A stretch of 64,000 nucleotides of DNA from contig CAVQCO010000002.1 in the NCBI GenBank assembly GCA_963711065.1, forward strand, positions 434,001-498,000. The letters are read 5' to 3'. Below are positions 45,535-54,100 of this stretch, piece by piece. Made by a program: the position numbers and the translations under genes. The notes beneath the pieces are model-generated. The model was given only the letters and a program-made list of their open reading frames with translations. It searched no databases and was not told the DNA's origin. Within the stretch, counting starts at the first letter, position 1. Every line of letters begins with the position of its first letter. The DNA is from Bog-473 sp963711065 (GTDB taxonomy: Bacteria > Actinomycetota > Acidimicrobiia > Acidimicrobiales > RAAP-2).

Positions 45535-46452
45535 ATGAATCTCAAGCGAGAACTCCGGGGTGTGTTGGCTGATCCCACGGAGTGGGCGATATCCGTGCGT
45601 GAACGGTGGGCTGAGCGACACGAGCAGCGGGCGAAGGCGACCCAGCCTCGTGCTTCTCTGCGAGGCATCATGCCTTGGCCTCCTTGTCCGTACGTGACGG
45701 ATCCTGACTGGGAACGACACCTGCACGAAGGGATCGGCGTGCCGTGGCCCTGCCCGGCCCAACTGCAGTTCCACAGCATGTGGCCCGAGGTCATCCGGAT
45801 GCTTCAGGAACGGGTCCCCCGGGTGGGACGGGGCAGCTTCGGGGTCGAGGGCTGGGCTGACGGCGACACCGCCTTCGCCCGAACCGTGTACTGCCTGACG
45901 CTGCACCTGCGCCCTGAGCGGATCGTGGAAACGGGGGTAGCACGGGGTATCACGAGTCGCTTCATCCTCGAAGCCATCGCCCACAACGGCCAAGGCCACC
46001 TATGGAGCATCGATCTACCACCCATCGCCGAGCCAGAAATCCACGACCAAGTTGGCGTAGCCGTCACCGACGACCTTCGTCATAACTGGACCTATGTGCG
46101 TGGATCTAGCAGGCGACGACTCTCTCCCCTCCTCTCGGAACTAGGCACGATCGATATGTTCGTCCATGACAGCAAGCACACCGAGCGCAACCTCCTATTC
46201 GAACTGAACCGAGCGTGGGATGCGCTCGGCCCGACTGGCGCTGTCGTTGCCGACGATGTCGACCTCAACTGCGGCTTCCACGCCTTCAGTGCGGCACAGC
46301 CAGATGCACCCATCTGCATCTGCGTTAGCGAGCCCCTGGAACCCGACACCGTACGACAGGGCAGCACCGGCGTCTTCGCCGTCAGCCTCAAGCTCCACCC
46401 GGCGACTCGTACCCAGGAACGGGGGAAGTCGAACAAGGACACGACGAAGTGA
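45535..46452 (+). CDS. Class I SAM-dependent methyltransferase (Methyltransf_24-like)
   Basis: The product is 305 residues. The Rossmann core includes RIVETGVARGITSRFILEAI (motif I, with ETG-A-G), GHLWSIDLPP (motif II acidic residue) and IDMFVHDSKHTERNLLFEL (the DSxH motif of CmcI/Methyltransf_24 proteins). VVADDVDLNCGFHAF follows. The N-terminal 100 residues are a lid with WPPCPYVTDPDWERHL. Such enzymes methylate hydroxyls on sugars or secondary metabolites. It shares the tRNA-bounded segment with the ligase and flavoprotein. GAGGAGCGAT precedes the ATG. Confidence 0.75.
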   Translation: MNLKRELRGVLADPTEWAISVRERWAERHEQRAKATQPRASLRGIMPWPPCPYVTDPDWERHLHEGIGVPWPCPAQLQFHSMWPEVIRMLQERVPRVGRGSFGVEGWADGDTAFARTVYCLTLHLRPERIVETGVARGITSRFILEAIAHNGQGHLWSIDLPPIAEPEIHDQVGVAVTDDLRHNWTYVRGSSRRRLSPLLSELGTIDMFVHDSKHTERNLLFELNRAWDALGPTGAVVADDVDLNCGFHAFSAAQPDAPICICVSEPLEPDTVRQGSTGVFAVSLKLHPATRTQERGKSNKDTTK

Positions 46453-46649
46453 GCCAGGCCAGACGAACGGGTGCCGTCTTGGGCGTACTAGCCATGCTCG
46501 AGTTAGCTCAAGGCAGACTCGATGACGCCCAAATGCAACTAGAGTGCCGCGTAAGGCCATTTTTGCGCGCCTGGACGTATGCCTTTTCGACGACACCGGC
46601 GAGCGCAGTCGCGGAGCGGCTTGAAGTGAACAGCCACCGCTCTACGTGA
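46449..46649 (+). CDS. Short ORF coupled to the methyltransferase, 66 residues
   Basis: It starts at a GTG overlapping the methyltransferase stop (GTGA). LGVLAMLELAQGRLDDAQMQLECRV reads like one TPR-type helix pair; the rest is not distinctive. It could be the start of a truncated gene cut by the right boundary of the segment. Evidence is limited to the overlap. Confidence 0.3.
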   Translation: MSQARRTGAVLGVLAMLELAQGRLDDAQMQLECRVRPFLRAWTYAFSTTPASAVAERLEVNSHRST

Positions 46650-46991
46650 CTAGCTGGTTTGCGCTACGAGTTGTCTCGGACAACCGAGCGCCATGAGGCA
46701 TTCCCGTCTGCCTGCCACTTATCAGCCCTACCCCAGTTGTGCAATGAATGTCTGAAGGGCTGGTGACGGTCTTCTGGCACGTCCAAAACCGCTCGGCGGT
46801 GGTTCCGCTTGGCTTGCCTACCATCGCATCAGTTGTGTGCATCTCGCCTCCGACAGTGCCGATCTTGCGGGTCACCCAGATGTAGTGCCCTGGCACTCTG
46901 AGACCAAGGCAATCCATCTGCTCTCGCAGCGTTGTGCCGATTTGCCGTTCGGAGGAGTATGACAAAAAGGCCAGGTAAAGTTGTATTTTCC

Positions 46992-47065
46992 GGGCGCTTA
47001 GCTCAGATGGTTAGAGCAGCTGGCTTACAACCAGCAGGTCGGGGGTTCGAGTCCCTCAGCGCCCA
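46992..47065 (+). tRNA. tRNA-Val (TAC anticodon)
   Basis: The 74 bases fold as a standard cloverleaf. The acceptor is GGGCGCT/AGCGCCC with discriminator A. The D-arm is GCTCAGATGGTTAGAGC, the anticodon stem GCTGG/CCAGC with loop CTTACAA, and the T-arm GGGGGTTCGAGTCCCTC. CCA is not encoded. A T-run (CTTTTTTTTC) follows directly and probably terminates transcription. Its 5' 42 bases are duplicated at 41917. Confidence 0.95.
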
Positions 47066-47265
47066 CTTTTTTTCGAGGGGAGAGAGAGGGGCCCACGCCC
47101 CGAAACGGGCCAGAAGCGCCGCGCACGGGGCAGAGCGGAGGCCGGGAGAGGGAGCCACCGGGAAACGGAGGGGCACCGCGGCGCGGGCGGGGGGCGTTGG
47201 CAGTCGGAAAGGTCGGCGGCGACCCTGCCCCATACCAGGCACAACGGGGCTAGGTGCTCGACGGA

Positions 47266-47496
47266 CTATTCCTCGTTGGGAGGGTTCGATCGGCGCAGAT
47301 GGATGACGTGATGTTCGCCACAGGCAGCGCAGTCAAACTCGAAGAATGGGGGGACGGATGTCCAGTGCCAGGTTGGATTCACCGTGGTCAACCTCCACAC
47401 CGGCCACGGGACACATAACAGTGACTTCCTTGCGAGTCGGGAACACGAAATCTGGCGAGTCAGCCACCCAACCAGCTTCTCATGAGGGCAGATCAC
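47266..47496 (-). CDS. Small putative zinc-ribbon protein, 76 residues
   Basis: The C-terminal part reads FEFDCAACGEHHVIHLRRSN, a CxxC plus His pattern that could bind zinc; an earlier ICPHEK has another Cys-Pro-His. The N-terminal half is less convincing, and a frameshift or later start is possible. It is on the same strand as the lipoprotein upstream. The 200 bp between it and the tRNA hold only GC-rich spacer. Confidence 0.35.
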   Translation of the reverse strand: MICPHEKLVGWLTRQISCSRLARKSLLCVPWPVWRLTTVNPTWHWTSVPPFFEFDCAACGEHHVIHLRRSNPPNEE

Positions 47497-47535
47497 CGTG
47501 CCGCCCTGCCCGCGAACGCCGGGACGTAGTCACAT

Positions 47536-48513
47536 TCAGAAACCAGGACTGGAGCCGCCGCTGCCGGGAACTACCGGGTGAACCTCGATGCCCGAACAGT
47601 CTGGGAAACCTTGGGTACCTAGGTCGGAGACCTGGATCTGTACCTGCTCGGTGAGGTTCGGAGGTGTGACCAGCAGCGCCGGGTAGTGGGGGCAGGGTTG
47701 CGAGCCGAGCGGGTTGTCGGTCCCCTCGACAATGGCTGACGCGGTCTGACCAGGAGCCAAGGCCACCACGGGGAGCGCGGTGACACCGGGCGCCAACCCG
47801 CCCATGTAGCCGCCCAATGAACGATGGGCCTGGACCGCTTGCTGTCCCGCTGAATTCAGGCCCGCCACGCCTGGATAGCCCGTCAAGGTACATACAGAAC
47901 GACTGTCGTTCGTAAAGACGAGCACCTGATTCTCATGACCTGCCGCACCACCTCCCCCGGTGTCCGACACCGCGACTTGTTCGTTGTTGCACCTGGGCGT
48001 TCCAGCGGCAGGGACGCTCGGTGGGGCGAACGTAATGGGCGCGAAATAGAACGCTCCACCCACCCCTGCCGTCGCGACGATCACGCACTCACCCGTGCAG
48101 GCCTGCACCGTCGGAATGAGGGGTCCTGTGCTCGCTGCGGAACGAACCGTGAAAGGTGTCGATCCGTTTCCATTGGCATCGGTCAGACCGAAGGGTTGGG
48201 CAGCCAACTGCGCACCGCAGCCAAGAGCGTTGAGCTCGTTGGGGGCCAGGCATTCTGAGAGGTGGAACTTTCGATTCGGAAGGAAGCCCCTCACAGTCAC
48301 CGTCACTTGCTGTGCGTCCTGGAGTCTCGCAGAAGGTGTGACGGTGAGCCCCCCAGCCTCCAACTTCACGACATGCCTCGTCGTTGTCGTTGTGGAATTC
48401 ATTGGGTGGGACGTGGCTGACCTCGTTCCAGCGCCGCAACCCGCCGTAACGAGGAGGATGAGGGCCAGCCCCATTAGGCCCGACAAAGGTCGGATCATGA
48501 CTGAGCTTGGCAT
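47536..48513 (-). CDS. Lipoprotein with neocarzinostatin-like and DUF4232 domains
   Basis: The product is 325 residues. The signal GLMGLALILLVTAGCG has a lipobox ending in Cys at about residue 26, and a Thr-rich linker follows. The first domain (QVTVTVRGFLPNRKFHLSEC through CTGECVIVATAG) has the beta-sandwich pattern and paired cysteines of neocarzinostatin-like proteins. The second, from CNNEQVAVSDTGGGGAAGHE to PNLTEQVQIQVSDL, carries the CTLTGYPGVAGLNSAGQ signature of DUF4232. It would be anchored outside the membrane; the role is unknown. ATG at 48513 or 48498 is possible. Confidence 0.75.
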   Translation of the reverse strand: MPSSVMIRPLSGLMGLALILLVTAGCGAGTRSATSHPMNSTTTTTRHVVKLEAGGLTVTPSARLQDAQQVTVTVRGFLPNRKFHLSECLAPNELNALGCGAQLAAQPFGLTDANGNGSTPFTVRSAASTGPLIPTVQACTGECVIVATAGVGGAFYFAPITFAPPSVPAAGTPRCNNEQVAVSDTGGGGAAGHENQVLVFTNDSRSVCTLTGYPGVAGLNSAGQQAVQAHRSLGGYMGGLAPGVTALPVVALAPGQTASAIVEGTDNPLGSQPCPHYPALLVTPPNLTEQVQIQVSDLGTQGFPDCSGIEVHPVVPGSGGSSPGF

Positions 48514-48591
48514 AGGGATTTTGGGCGAGTGGCACCCTCGGCACTCTCGTCGGCCATCAAGCTGGGCTGCGCCCGGACGCTCTGGTTGTCG

Positions 48592-49356
48592 CTACACCTT
48601 CGTGGCGACGATCCGAGTGAATCCAAGGTGCTTACCCTGATCGACCCGGAGCATGGCCACTTCGTCGGTTGCCGCCTTCTTCCAGTGGTCATTTGTTTGG
48701 GGCAGCTTGGCCTCGCTGAACGTCAGCCAGTCCTGCCATCCCTCCTCGATGAGATCGGCCAGATCGACGTGGACTTTGCCAGTCTTCTCCCAGTGCTCCT
48801 GCCACCATTCGGGACAGTGAAATGAGCAGAAGTCCCAAGCCCAGTATGGCGCCAGTTCCTCGGGGATCTTCGATCCGATCTCACCGACCAGTCCCGGCGA
48901 CACGACGGCGATCCGGCCCTCCTCTTTGAGGAAGTGCGCCATGTAGCCCAGGTACAGGTCGTCAGTGCCGAAGTAGTGGTAGGCGTCAACACTGACGATG
49001 GCATCGAAGAAGCTCCCGGCAAAAGGAAGTGCGTGTGCCTCGGCATGGATCGGGACGACACGACTCTCGACATCGGCGGCGCGGATTCGTTCCTGATTGG
49101 CCGATGCCTCAATCCAGAGATCAGTGGCCCACACCTGGGCACCGAACTCCTTAGCCAGAAAGATTGATGTCATGGCGGTGCCACAGCCGAGGTCGAGCAG
49201 TCGCATGCCCGGTGTGATCTGCATCACCTCAGTGAGTGCTTCGATCAACCAGAGGGAGTTCGGTCCCATCTGGTTGTCGAGGACCCATTGCGGGTCGTAG
49301 GTGTTCGAGCGTGGATAGCGCGGATGATGAAGCGGATTGCTGTTGGGGATGGTCAC
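48592..49356 (-). CDS. Class I SAM-dependent methyltransferase, UbiE-like
   Basis: I chose the GTG at 49356 because AAGGAG lies 9 bp upstream; the frame is open to 49422. The product is 254 residues. LLDLGCGTAMTSIFLAKEFG is motif I, VWATDLWIEAS motif II, HALPFAGSFFDAIVSVDAYH motif III/IV with the DAYHYF loop, and EEGRIAVVSPGL motif V. A Trp-rich insertion (WAWDFCSFHCPEWWQEHWEK) follows. The substrate is unknown. It is divergent from the next small genes. Confidence 0.8.
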   Translation of the reverse strand: MTIPNSNPLHHPRYPRSNTYDPQWVLDNQMGPNSLWLIEALTEVMQITPGMRLLDLGCGTAMTSIFLAKEFGAQVWATDLWIEASANQERIRAADVESRVVPIHAEAHALPFAGSFFDAIVSVDAYHYFGTDDLYLGYMAHFLKEEGRIAVVSPGLVGEIGSKIPEELAPYWAWDFCSFHCPEWWQEHWEKTGKVHVDLADLIEEGWQDWLTFSEAKLPQTNDHWKKAATDEVAMLRVDQGKHLGFTRIVATKV

Positions 49357-49634
49357 TGCTGTGGTCTCCTTGGAAGGGTATTCGTACGCGGTTGACGAAG
49401 GGGTCGGCGATACGCCGGACACCTTGTTTTCGTTCAGTCCCGGACGGGACTCAGGCCGTGTGAACCGCCCGCATACGCAGCTCCAGGTAGTGGACCAAGC
49501 TTTCGATCATGCTACTCGTGGCGTCGTCCTAAATCATCAACTCCGTGTGACAAAAAGGGTGCCCCCGTTCGCCGGGAGTGGGTGACGGAACGACTTGGTC
49601 GATCGTGGGGGACTGGAGTCGAAAGGCCAGTAGC

Positions 49635-49898
49635 GTGATCGTTGTGGAGCAGGACGACCCCGTGGGCGAAGCCGAGCTTGCCGATGCGATCCAAAAGGCG
49701 ATCGAAGCGTTCGGTGAAGATGCCGACAGCACCGTCACGGACCGTCTCGACCGAGCCATTCGCCTGGCGACTTCCGGGCGAGACGGACCCGATGAAGACG
49801 ATGGACCGGCCGGCGGAGTGAGAGAACCGAGACGACCTCTACCCGGAAGTGATGGAGACTCGGGACAGCAACTGACGGCCGAGTTCGGTTTCGACTGA
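49635..49898 (+). CDS. Hypothetical acidic protein, 87 residues
   Basis: From a GTG at 49635 the peptide begins MIVVEQDDPVGEAEL. It contains one helical stretch (ADAIQKAIEAFGEDADSTV, DRLDRAIRLATSG) and an acidic, Gly/Pro-rich tail that looks disordered. No ribosome-binding site is evident. A copy of the dispersed CCCCGTTCGCCGGGA motif lies just upstream and another just downstream. The family is not recognised. Confidence 0.4.
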   Translation: MIVVEQDDPVGEAELADAIQKAIEAFGEDADSTVTDRLDRAIRLATSGRDGPDEDDGPAGGVREPRRPLPGSDGDSGQQLTAEFGFD

Positions 49899-49948
49899 GC
49901 TATCCCCGTTCGCCGGGTCGAGGTCGCGTTTCCTGGCAATGTGTAGCC

Positions 49949-50527
49949 GTGGTTGCTCCTCTCCTCATTGGCTACTGGAGTGCTGATTTCTCTCCTTCCG
50001 TACTGCCGAAAGAGCAACACAAGATGACAAAGCGGCAAGAAGAATATTGGAAGGAACAGAGAGAGCTGGCAAGTGTTTGGCCCAATGCAAGGAGCCTCGT
50101 CGATTCCAATTGGGCCTGGGAGGAGAGAGAGTCGGTCGCCTTCTTCTTGGAGTTGGGGACGTGCGTGAATCAGTACCGGGGCATCTCTCGGTGCCGATTT
50201 TGCGGACACGCTAACGGCACGGCGGAGCTGGCCGATGGAGCCTTTTGCTGGCCCGAGGGCCTCGCCCACTACGTGTGGGAACATGACGTACGGCTGCCTC
50301 AGTTGTTCGAGTCCCATGTACGATCATCGCCCCAACGCCTTCGCGATGCTCAGCGGCCCAACTTCGGAGAGCTGGGACAACGGGATCGGTCATGGCCCGG
50401 GGCACAGTTCGCCCATCTCCTGTGGACACCACCACCCGGCACCTTTGAAGAGTCAGATGGGCTCCCCCGCATCGACACCGATCCCACCTGGTGGCTACAG
50501 CAGAAGGTAGAGACCGCCGAATCCTGA
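49949..50527 (+). CDS. Conserved hypothetical protein with CxxC and WPEGLAHYV motif
   Basis: The product is 192 residues. The core reads CRFCGHANGTAELADGAFCW, then PEGLAHYVWEHDVRLPQLF. This is a pattern I know from many uncharacterised actinobacterial proteins, with conserved Cys and His that may bind a metal. The N-terminal 70 residues are helical. The true start may be the ATG at about 50024 (MTKRQEEYW). It is flanked on both sides by the dispersed intergenic motif. Function is unknown. Confidence 0.6.
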   Translation: MVAPLLIGYWSADFSPSVLPKEQHKMTKRQEEYWKEQRELASVWPNARSLVDSNWAWEERESVAFFLELGTCVNQYRGISRCRFCGHANGTAELADGAFCWPEGLAHYVWEHDVRLPQLFESHVRSSPQRLRDAQRPNFGELGQRDRSWPGAQFAHLLWTPPPGTFEESDGLPRIDTDPTWWLQQKVETAES

Positions 50528-50591
50528 GCCGAGGCCGCGTTTGGGGTGTCCCCGACCGCCGGTTCGGGGCCGGTCGTCGAAGCGCGTCGAG

Positions 50592-51221
50592 ATGAATCCG
50601 TTCGAGGTCGACGTCTTCAATCGACTCACGGCGGCCGGGCTGAGCATGGAACCCCAATGGGGTGTTGGGGGCTATCGGCTTGACTTTGCCGTGCGGCACC
50701 CAGAGAAGCCGGGTCGGTTTGTCCTGGCTATCGAATGTGATGGTGCTATGTACCACTCGGGAATCGTTGCCCGTGAGCGGGACAGGCTACGTCAGCGTCA
50801 ACTGGAGCGCCATGGTTGGTCCTTCCACCGCATCTGGTCAACCGACTGGTGGATGGACCCAGAGCCGCAGATTCAAGCTGTGTTGGCCGGCTACGCGGCT
50901 GCCCTCGTGGAAGATGAGTACGAGATTCAGCCCTCGTCAACTCCCCGCCACGGCGGTTCTGGAGAAAGTGGCGCAGCGGCGACACTCGTTGGATCGACGG
51001 TGCTTGAACGCACGGGGCCGAAGCCACATATTCAGCGCGGAGAACCGATCACTTCGTACTCGCACGCCCAGCTGGTGAGACTGATCCTATGGATCAAATC
51101 GGACGACGTGGTTCGCACTGATGACGAACTCCTCCTGGAGGCAATGAACGCCCTGGGCTTGAAACGGCGAGGAGCTCGCATAGTGGAGGCACTCACGGCT
51201 GCAATCCCGGCGACTAAGTAG
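50592..51221 (+). CDS. Stand-alone REase-fold protein (MTES_1575-type), probable remnant or orphan effector
   Basis: I chose the ATG at 50592 (MNPFEVDVFN), giving 209 residues. LDFAVRHPEKPGRFVLAIEC, DGAMYHSGIVARERDRLRQR and FHRIWSTDWW are the core of the PD-(D/E)XK domain normally found at the C-terminus of DUF4011/AAA helicases in defence islands. Here the helicase is absent and the gene starts right at the domain boundary. The C-terminal 60 residues form a small helical domain (RLILWIKSDDVVRTDDELLL), like the DUF3320 that follows in the full proteins. It may be a nuclease separated from its helicase, or a truncated relic. Confidence 0.65.
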   Translation: MNPFEVDVFNRLTAAGLSMEPQWGVGGYRLDFAVRHPEKPGRFVLAIECDGAMYHSGIVARERDRLRQRQLERHGWSFHRIWSTDWWMDPEPQIQAVLAGYAAALVEDEYEIQPSSTPRHGGSGESGAAATLVGSTVLERTGPKPHIQRGEPITSYSHAQLVRLILWIKSDDVVRTDDELLLEAMNALGLKRRGARIVEALTAAIPATK

Positions 51222-51371
51222 CGCAAGGGCGCTATGGGCCCTCGTGTCGGTTCCATGTTAGGTACGTGTCACCCCGGGCGTAGAACTCGTATGCCCCAGT
51301 CTCGGCGTTCGGGGCTACCCCGGCCCTCGTTGGAGCCTCGGGCTGATTCGCGTTTCGGATGAGCGTGTTCG

Positions 51372-51647
51372 TCAGTTCTCGACGATGCCTGTTCGTTCCC
51401 GAATCTGGCGTCTACGCCATTCGCCATTGACTCGCACGTAAATGAGTCCGCATAACTCACAACTTGCCATTCCCTGTTGGCCGTCAACGCCGACGGTCAA
51501 GAGTCCTCCGCATCCCGGGTAGTCCTCCTCGACAGCGCCCCGCCGGTCCGTGCAGTAGCTCTGCTCGATGATGGCATCGTGTCCAGCCTGTTCTGCGACC
51601 TCACGGAGCGTCCGCTCATGGTCACCCGTTTCGGGATCAGGTGGCAT
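51372..51647 (-). CDS. Hypothetical protein with Cys-rich patch, 91 residues
   Basis: The N-terminus is acidic (MPPDPETGDHERTLREVAEQ). The middle has YCTDRRGAV and YPGCGGLL, and the end has SCELCGLIYVRVNGEWRRR, so four cysteines could form a zinc site. There is no signal peptide. It is convergent with the REase-fold gene, and an inverted copy of the dispersed motif lies between them at about 51296-51325. The family is not recognised. Confidence 0.45.
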   Translation of the reverse strand: MPPDPETGDHERTLREVAEQAGHDAIIEQSYCTDRRGAVEEDYPGCGGLLTVGVDGQQGMASCELCGLIYVRVNGEWRRRQIRERTGIVEN

Positions 51648-51836
51648 CGCTCAAATCCTACGCTCGGAGGTCGCCGCAACGCTGCCTGGACCACCCGTAT
51701 CCCGCCTCGCGCACCCCTACCCGGCAGCGAGGGTTGGGGCACCCGTTCGGCGCACATGCGAGAATCAGTTAATGGTGGTGTTGGACCTGCAATCACGAAC
51801 GCCGACGGCGCGCTACTAGCAAGGACCGACGAAGCC

Positions 51837-52136
51837 GTGACCACCTTCGACGACGGCACCTTGCACGTCGACTTCGCGGACCAGGAGGTTCAAGTCGATG
51901 GGAAGCCCATCGACTTGAACGAGGTGCTTTTCCACATGCTCGCCACGCTGGTCCACAAGGCGGGCCAAACGGTCTCCGCCGAGCAGCTGCTCGGGTTGCC
52001 CGAAGACGATCCCGTGACTCTTGAGCGGGTGAAACACGTCGTACTGCGACTCCGGGAGAAGATGGGCTGGGAGGGGAAAGACTCGCCGATCCAGATCGTG
52101 CAGGGCGGCTACCGGTATCGCTCGCGGAGCGAGTGA
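51837..52136 (+). CDS. Stand-alone winged-helix (OmpR/PhoB-type) DNA-binding protein
   Basis: From GTG at 51837 the product is 99 residues; the frame opens earlier and an ATG at 51756 is possible. VDGKPIDLNEVLFHMLATLV, QTVSAEQLLGLPEDDPVTLE, VVLRLREKMG and VQGGYRYRS match the Trans_reg_C winged helix, including the recognition helix and the final GxGYR-type hairpin. There is no receiver domain, so phosphorylation control is not expected. It may regulate a neighbouring small gene. Confidence 0.6.
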   Translation: MTTFDDGTLHVDFADQEVQVDGKPIDLNEVLFHMLATLVHKAGQTVSAEQLLGLPEDDPVTLERVKHVVLRLREKMGWEGKDSPIQIVQGGYRYRSRSE

Positions 52137-52320
52137 GAGAGGACGCTCCCAACCCTCTCCGAAGGATGCTGAATCCGTCTGGGCCCTATCCCGTTGTGCC
52201 GCATGGGGGCAGGATTTCTGCGATCACCGCATCAAGCGGTCAAGACTCAGGCTGATAGTGGGCTGCCTCTGCTAGACCAGCAAGATGCTGGCAACGCGCC
52301 GGCGGCAGGGAGACGGCGCA

Positions 52321-52931
52321 ATGTGGCGATCCATTTCCGGAGCCGTGACCTTATTGGTGCTTGCGGGCTTGACACTCAGTAGTCCCTCAGCGGCATCCCC
52401 TTCTTCCGGTAGCGCTCAAAAGCACGTCCAGAGCGCCCGCTGCACCAGGACGGCCACAGGGCACCAAAAGGTCTCCAAGAACCAGGTGGCTTCATGCAAC
52501 GCGTCCTCGCTGAAGGTCACGCACCCGTGCCCCAAGGGGTCGAGCACCATCTTGGTGATAGTCCGCGGCCGCACCTACGCGCTTCGGATTGGTCACTCAC
52601 TCAGCGCCTCGCAAAGCAGTACGGCATGGGGACCACCACCCAGGCGTGTGGGACCTCAACAGGAGCTCCCGCAACGCCGACTACTACCACGACTGCTGCC
52701 CCAACTACGACTACCGCACCTCCACCCCCACCAACGACGACGACAACGTCACCCCCACCCCCACCAACCACGGCAGCACCAGCGAGTTGTTATCCACTCA
52801 CCAGCGGCGGCAATTGCTACGTGCCCGGCGAACTTTGCCGTACCTCAGATCACGGAGCGACGGGCAGAGCTGGTAATGGCGAGGCGATTGTCTGTCAGGA
52901 CAACAACGGGTGGAGGTGGGAGCCGGCATGA
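52321..52931 (+). CDS. Secreted protein with Pro/Thr linker and Cys-rich C-domain (one frameshift)
   Basis: The ATG at 52321 follows GGGAGACGG. The signal is SISGAVTLLVLAGLTLSSPS. An N-terminal domain with four cysteines (ARCTRT, VASCNA, HPCPKG) leads to a frame break near 52605. The other frame then continues with a Thr/Pro-rich linker and the C-terminal domain SCYPLTSGGNCYVPGELC, DHGATGRAGNGEAIVCQ and NGWRWEPA. This C-domain is common at the end of actinobacterial exported proteins. It is extracellular or wall-associated; the role is unknown. Confidence 0.6.
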
Positions 52932-53016
52932 CAGGATCGTGGGACGGTTACGCTAGGCCACACTCAGACACCCCGCCGCTATCGATTGGTCCCGCAGGGC
53001 AGTACATTTCCCCTCG

Positions 53017-53844
53017 ATGGGGCGGGCAGCGGACTACCGGGCGAACGGCGGCTACGAAGCATGGGAGCGCAGCGCCGACTACGTCCTTGTCCCGCTGGCG
53101 TTGATCTTCCTTGCCGTTCTCCTAATCCCGCTGGCCGTCCATCTGACACCGCAGGAGCAGGCTGCATTCCTCGTCGCCAACATCTTGATTTGGGTCGCGT
53201 TCGCCGTCGACTACTTCGTCCGCCTCTACCTCGCACCTGCTCGGGGGCGTTTCGTCAGAACCCACGTCCTCGATTTCATCGTGGTGTGCGTCCCATTTCT
53301 TCGACCACTTCGTTTGCTGCGAGTGATTGGGATAGCCGGGGAATACGTCGTCCGCTCTCGTCGGCACCTCGCACGACGCGCAATGGCGTTCGTCGGCGTC
53401 GTGGCTGTCGTCGCGGTGTTGGCGGGGGCTGCCGTCATCTACAACTCAGAACGCACCCACGCGCACGCGAGCCTTCGCTCGTTTCCTCAGGCATTGTGGT
53501 GGTCGGTAGGAGCGATTACCACCGTCGGCACCAACGGCGACCCGACAACGACAACCGGACGGATTGTCGCATCGGTGATGTTCATTACCGGCGTCGCACT
53601 GGTCGGGATCTTCACCGCCGCCGTCGCCACGTATTTCATCTCCAGCAACGATGAGAAACCCAAAGTCGAGGAACTAATCGAGGCCGAGTCGTCCAGCGTG
53701 GCCCACGATCTGGCAACAATGAAGGCGAGCATCGACGGCTTGTACGCCGAACTCACCTCTCTGCGTGCACACCTCAGCGAGTTGATCGAGCGAGCGCCGA
53801 CAACGGCGGACGAAGCGGAAAGGAGCGACGGTGCTGTTCATTGA
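53017..53844 (+). CDS. Voltage-gated-type potassium channel with non-canonical filter
   Basis: The product is 275 residues. An S1-S4-like region (YVLVPLALIFLAVLLIPLAV, LIWVAFAVDYFVRLYLAP, LDFIVVCVPFLRPLRLLRVI with the basic S4) is followed by S5, the pore helix (SFPQALWWSVGAIT), the filter and S6 (GIFTAAVATYFIS). The filter reads TVGTNGD instead of TVGYGD, with one extra residue and no Tyr. A C-terminal coiled-coil-like tail carries HDLATMKASIDGLYAELTSL. It probably forms a tetrameric cation channel; selectivity is uncertain because of the filter. It overlaps the next gene by 14 bp. Confidence 0.8.
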   Translation: MGRAADYRANGGYEAWERSADYVLVPLALIFLAVLLIPLAVHLTPQEQAAFLVANILIWVAFAVDYFVRLYLAPARGRFVRTHVLDFIVVCVPFLRPLRLLRVIGIAGEYVVRSRRHLARRAMAFVGVVAVVAVLAGAAVIYNSERTHAHASLRSFPQALWWSVGAITTVGTNGDPTTTTGRIVASVMFITGVALVGIFTAAVATYFISSNDEKPKVEELIEAESSSVAHDLATMKASIDGLYAELTSLRAHLSELIERAPTTADEAERSDGAVH

Positions 53845-54100
53845 ATACGACGTCGGAGACGACGGCATGATAGAGGTCGTGGGACTCATCAATGCCATTG
53901 AGGAAAACGACGAGGACCCACTCGGCGAGGATTGGATGAGCTGGCGCCAGTCCTTCGATGACAATGGCCTGGGGTGCGTGGCCGTGTCACCGGAAGACCT
54001 CACCTTGATGGAGTCGACCGACGATCCCGAGCAGATCCGGGCCATTGTGGAGCGGGTCATCCTGGCCGACCGAGCGACCAAAGAAGAGGTGCCATCGTGA
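53831..54100 (+). CDS. Hypothetical acidic protein, 89 residues
   Basis: The GTG start overlaps the channel gene by 14 bp and the stop overlaps the next GTG by 4 bp, so it is embedded in a three-gene operon. The sequence is strongly acidic with short strands and helices (IEYDVGDDGMIEVVGLIN, DDPEQIRAIVERVILADRAT) and no signal peptide. It may be a cytoplasmic partner of the channel. The family is not recognised. Confidence 0.5.
   Translation: MLFIEYDVGDDGMIEVVGLINAIEENDEDPLGEDWMSWRQSFDDNGLGCVAVSPEDLTLMESTDDPEQIRAIVERVILADRATKEEVPS

Noticed and set aside
46642..46965. 107-codon minus-strand ORF before the intact tRNA
   Set aside because: Its composition and lack of any motif or ribosome-binding site do not support a gene; it could be a decayed fragment.
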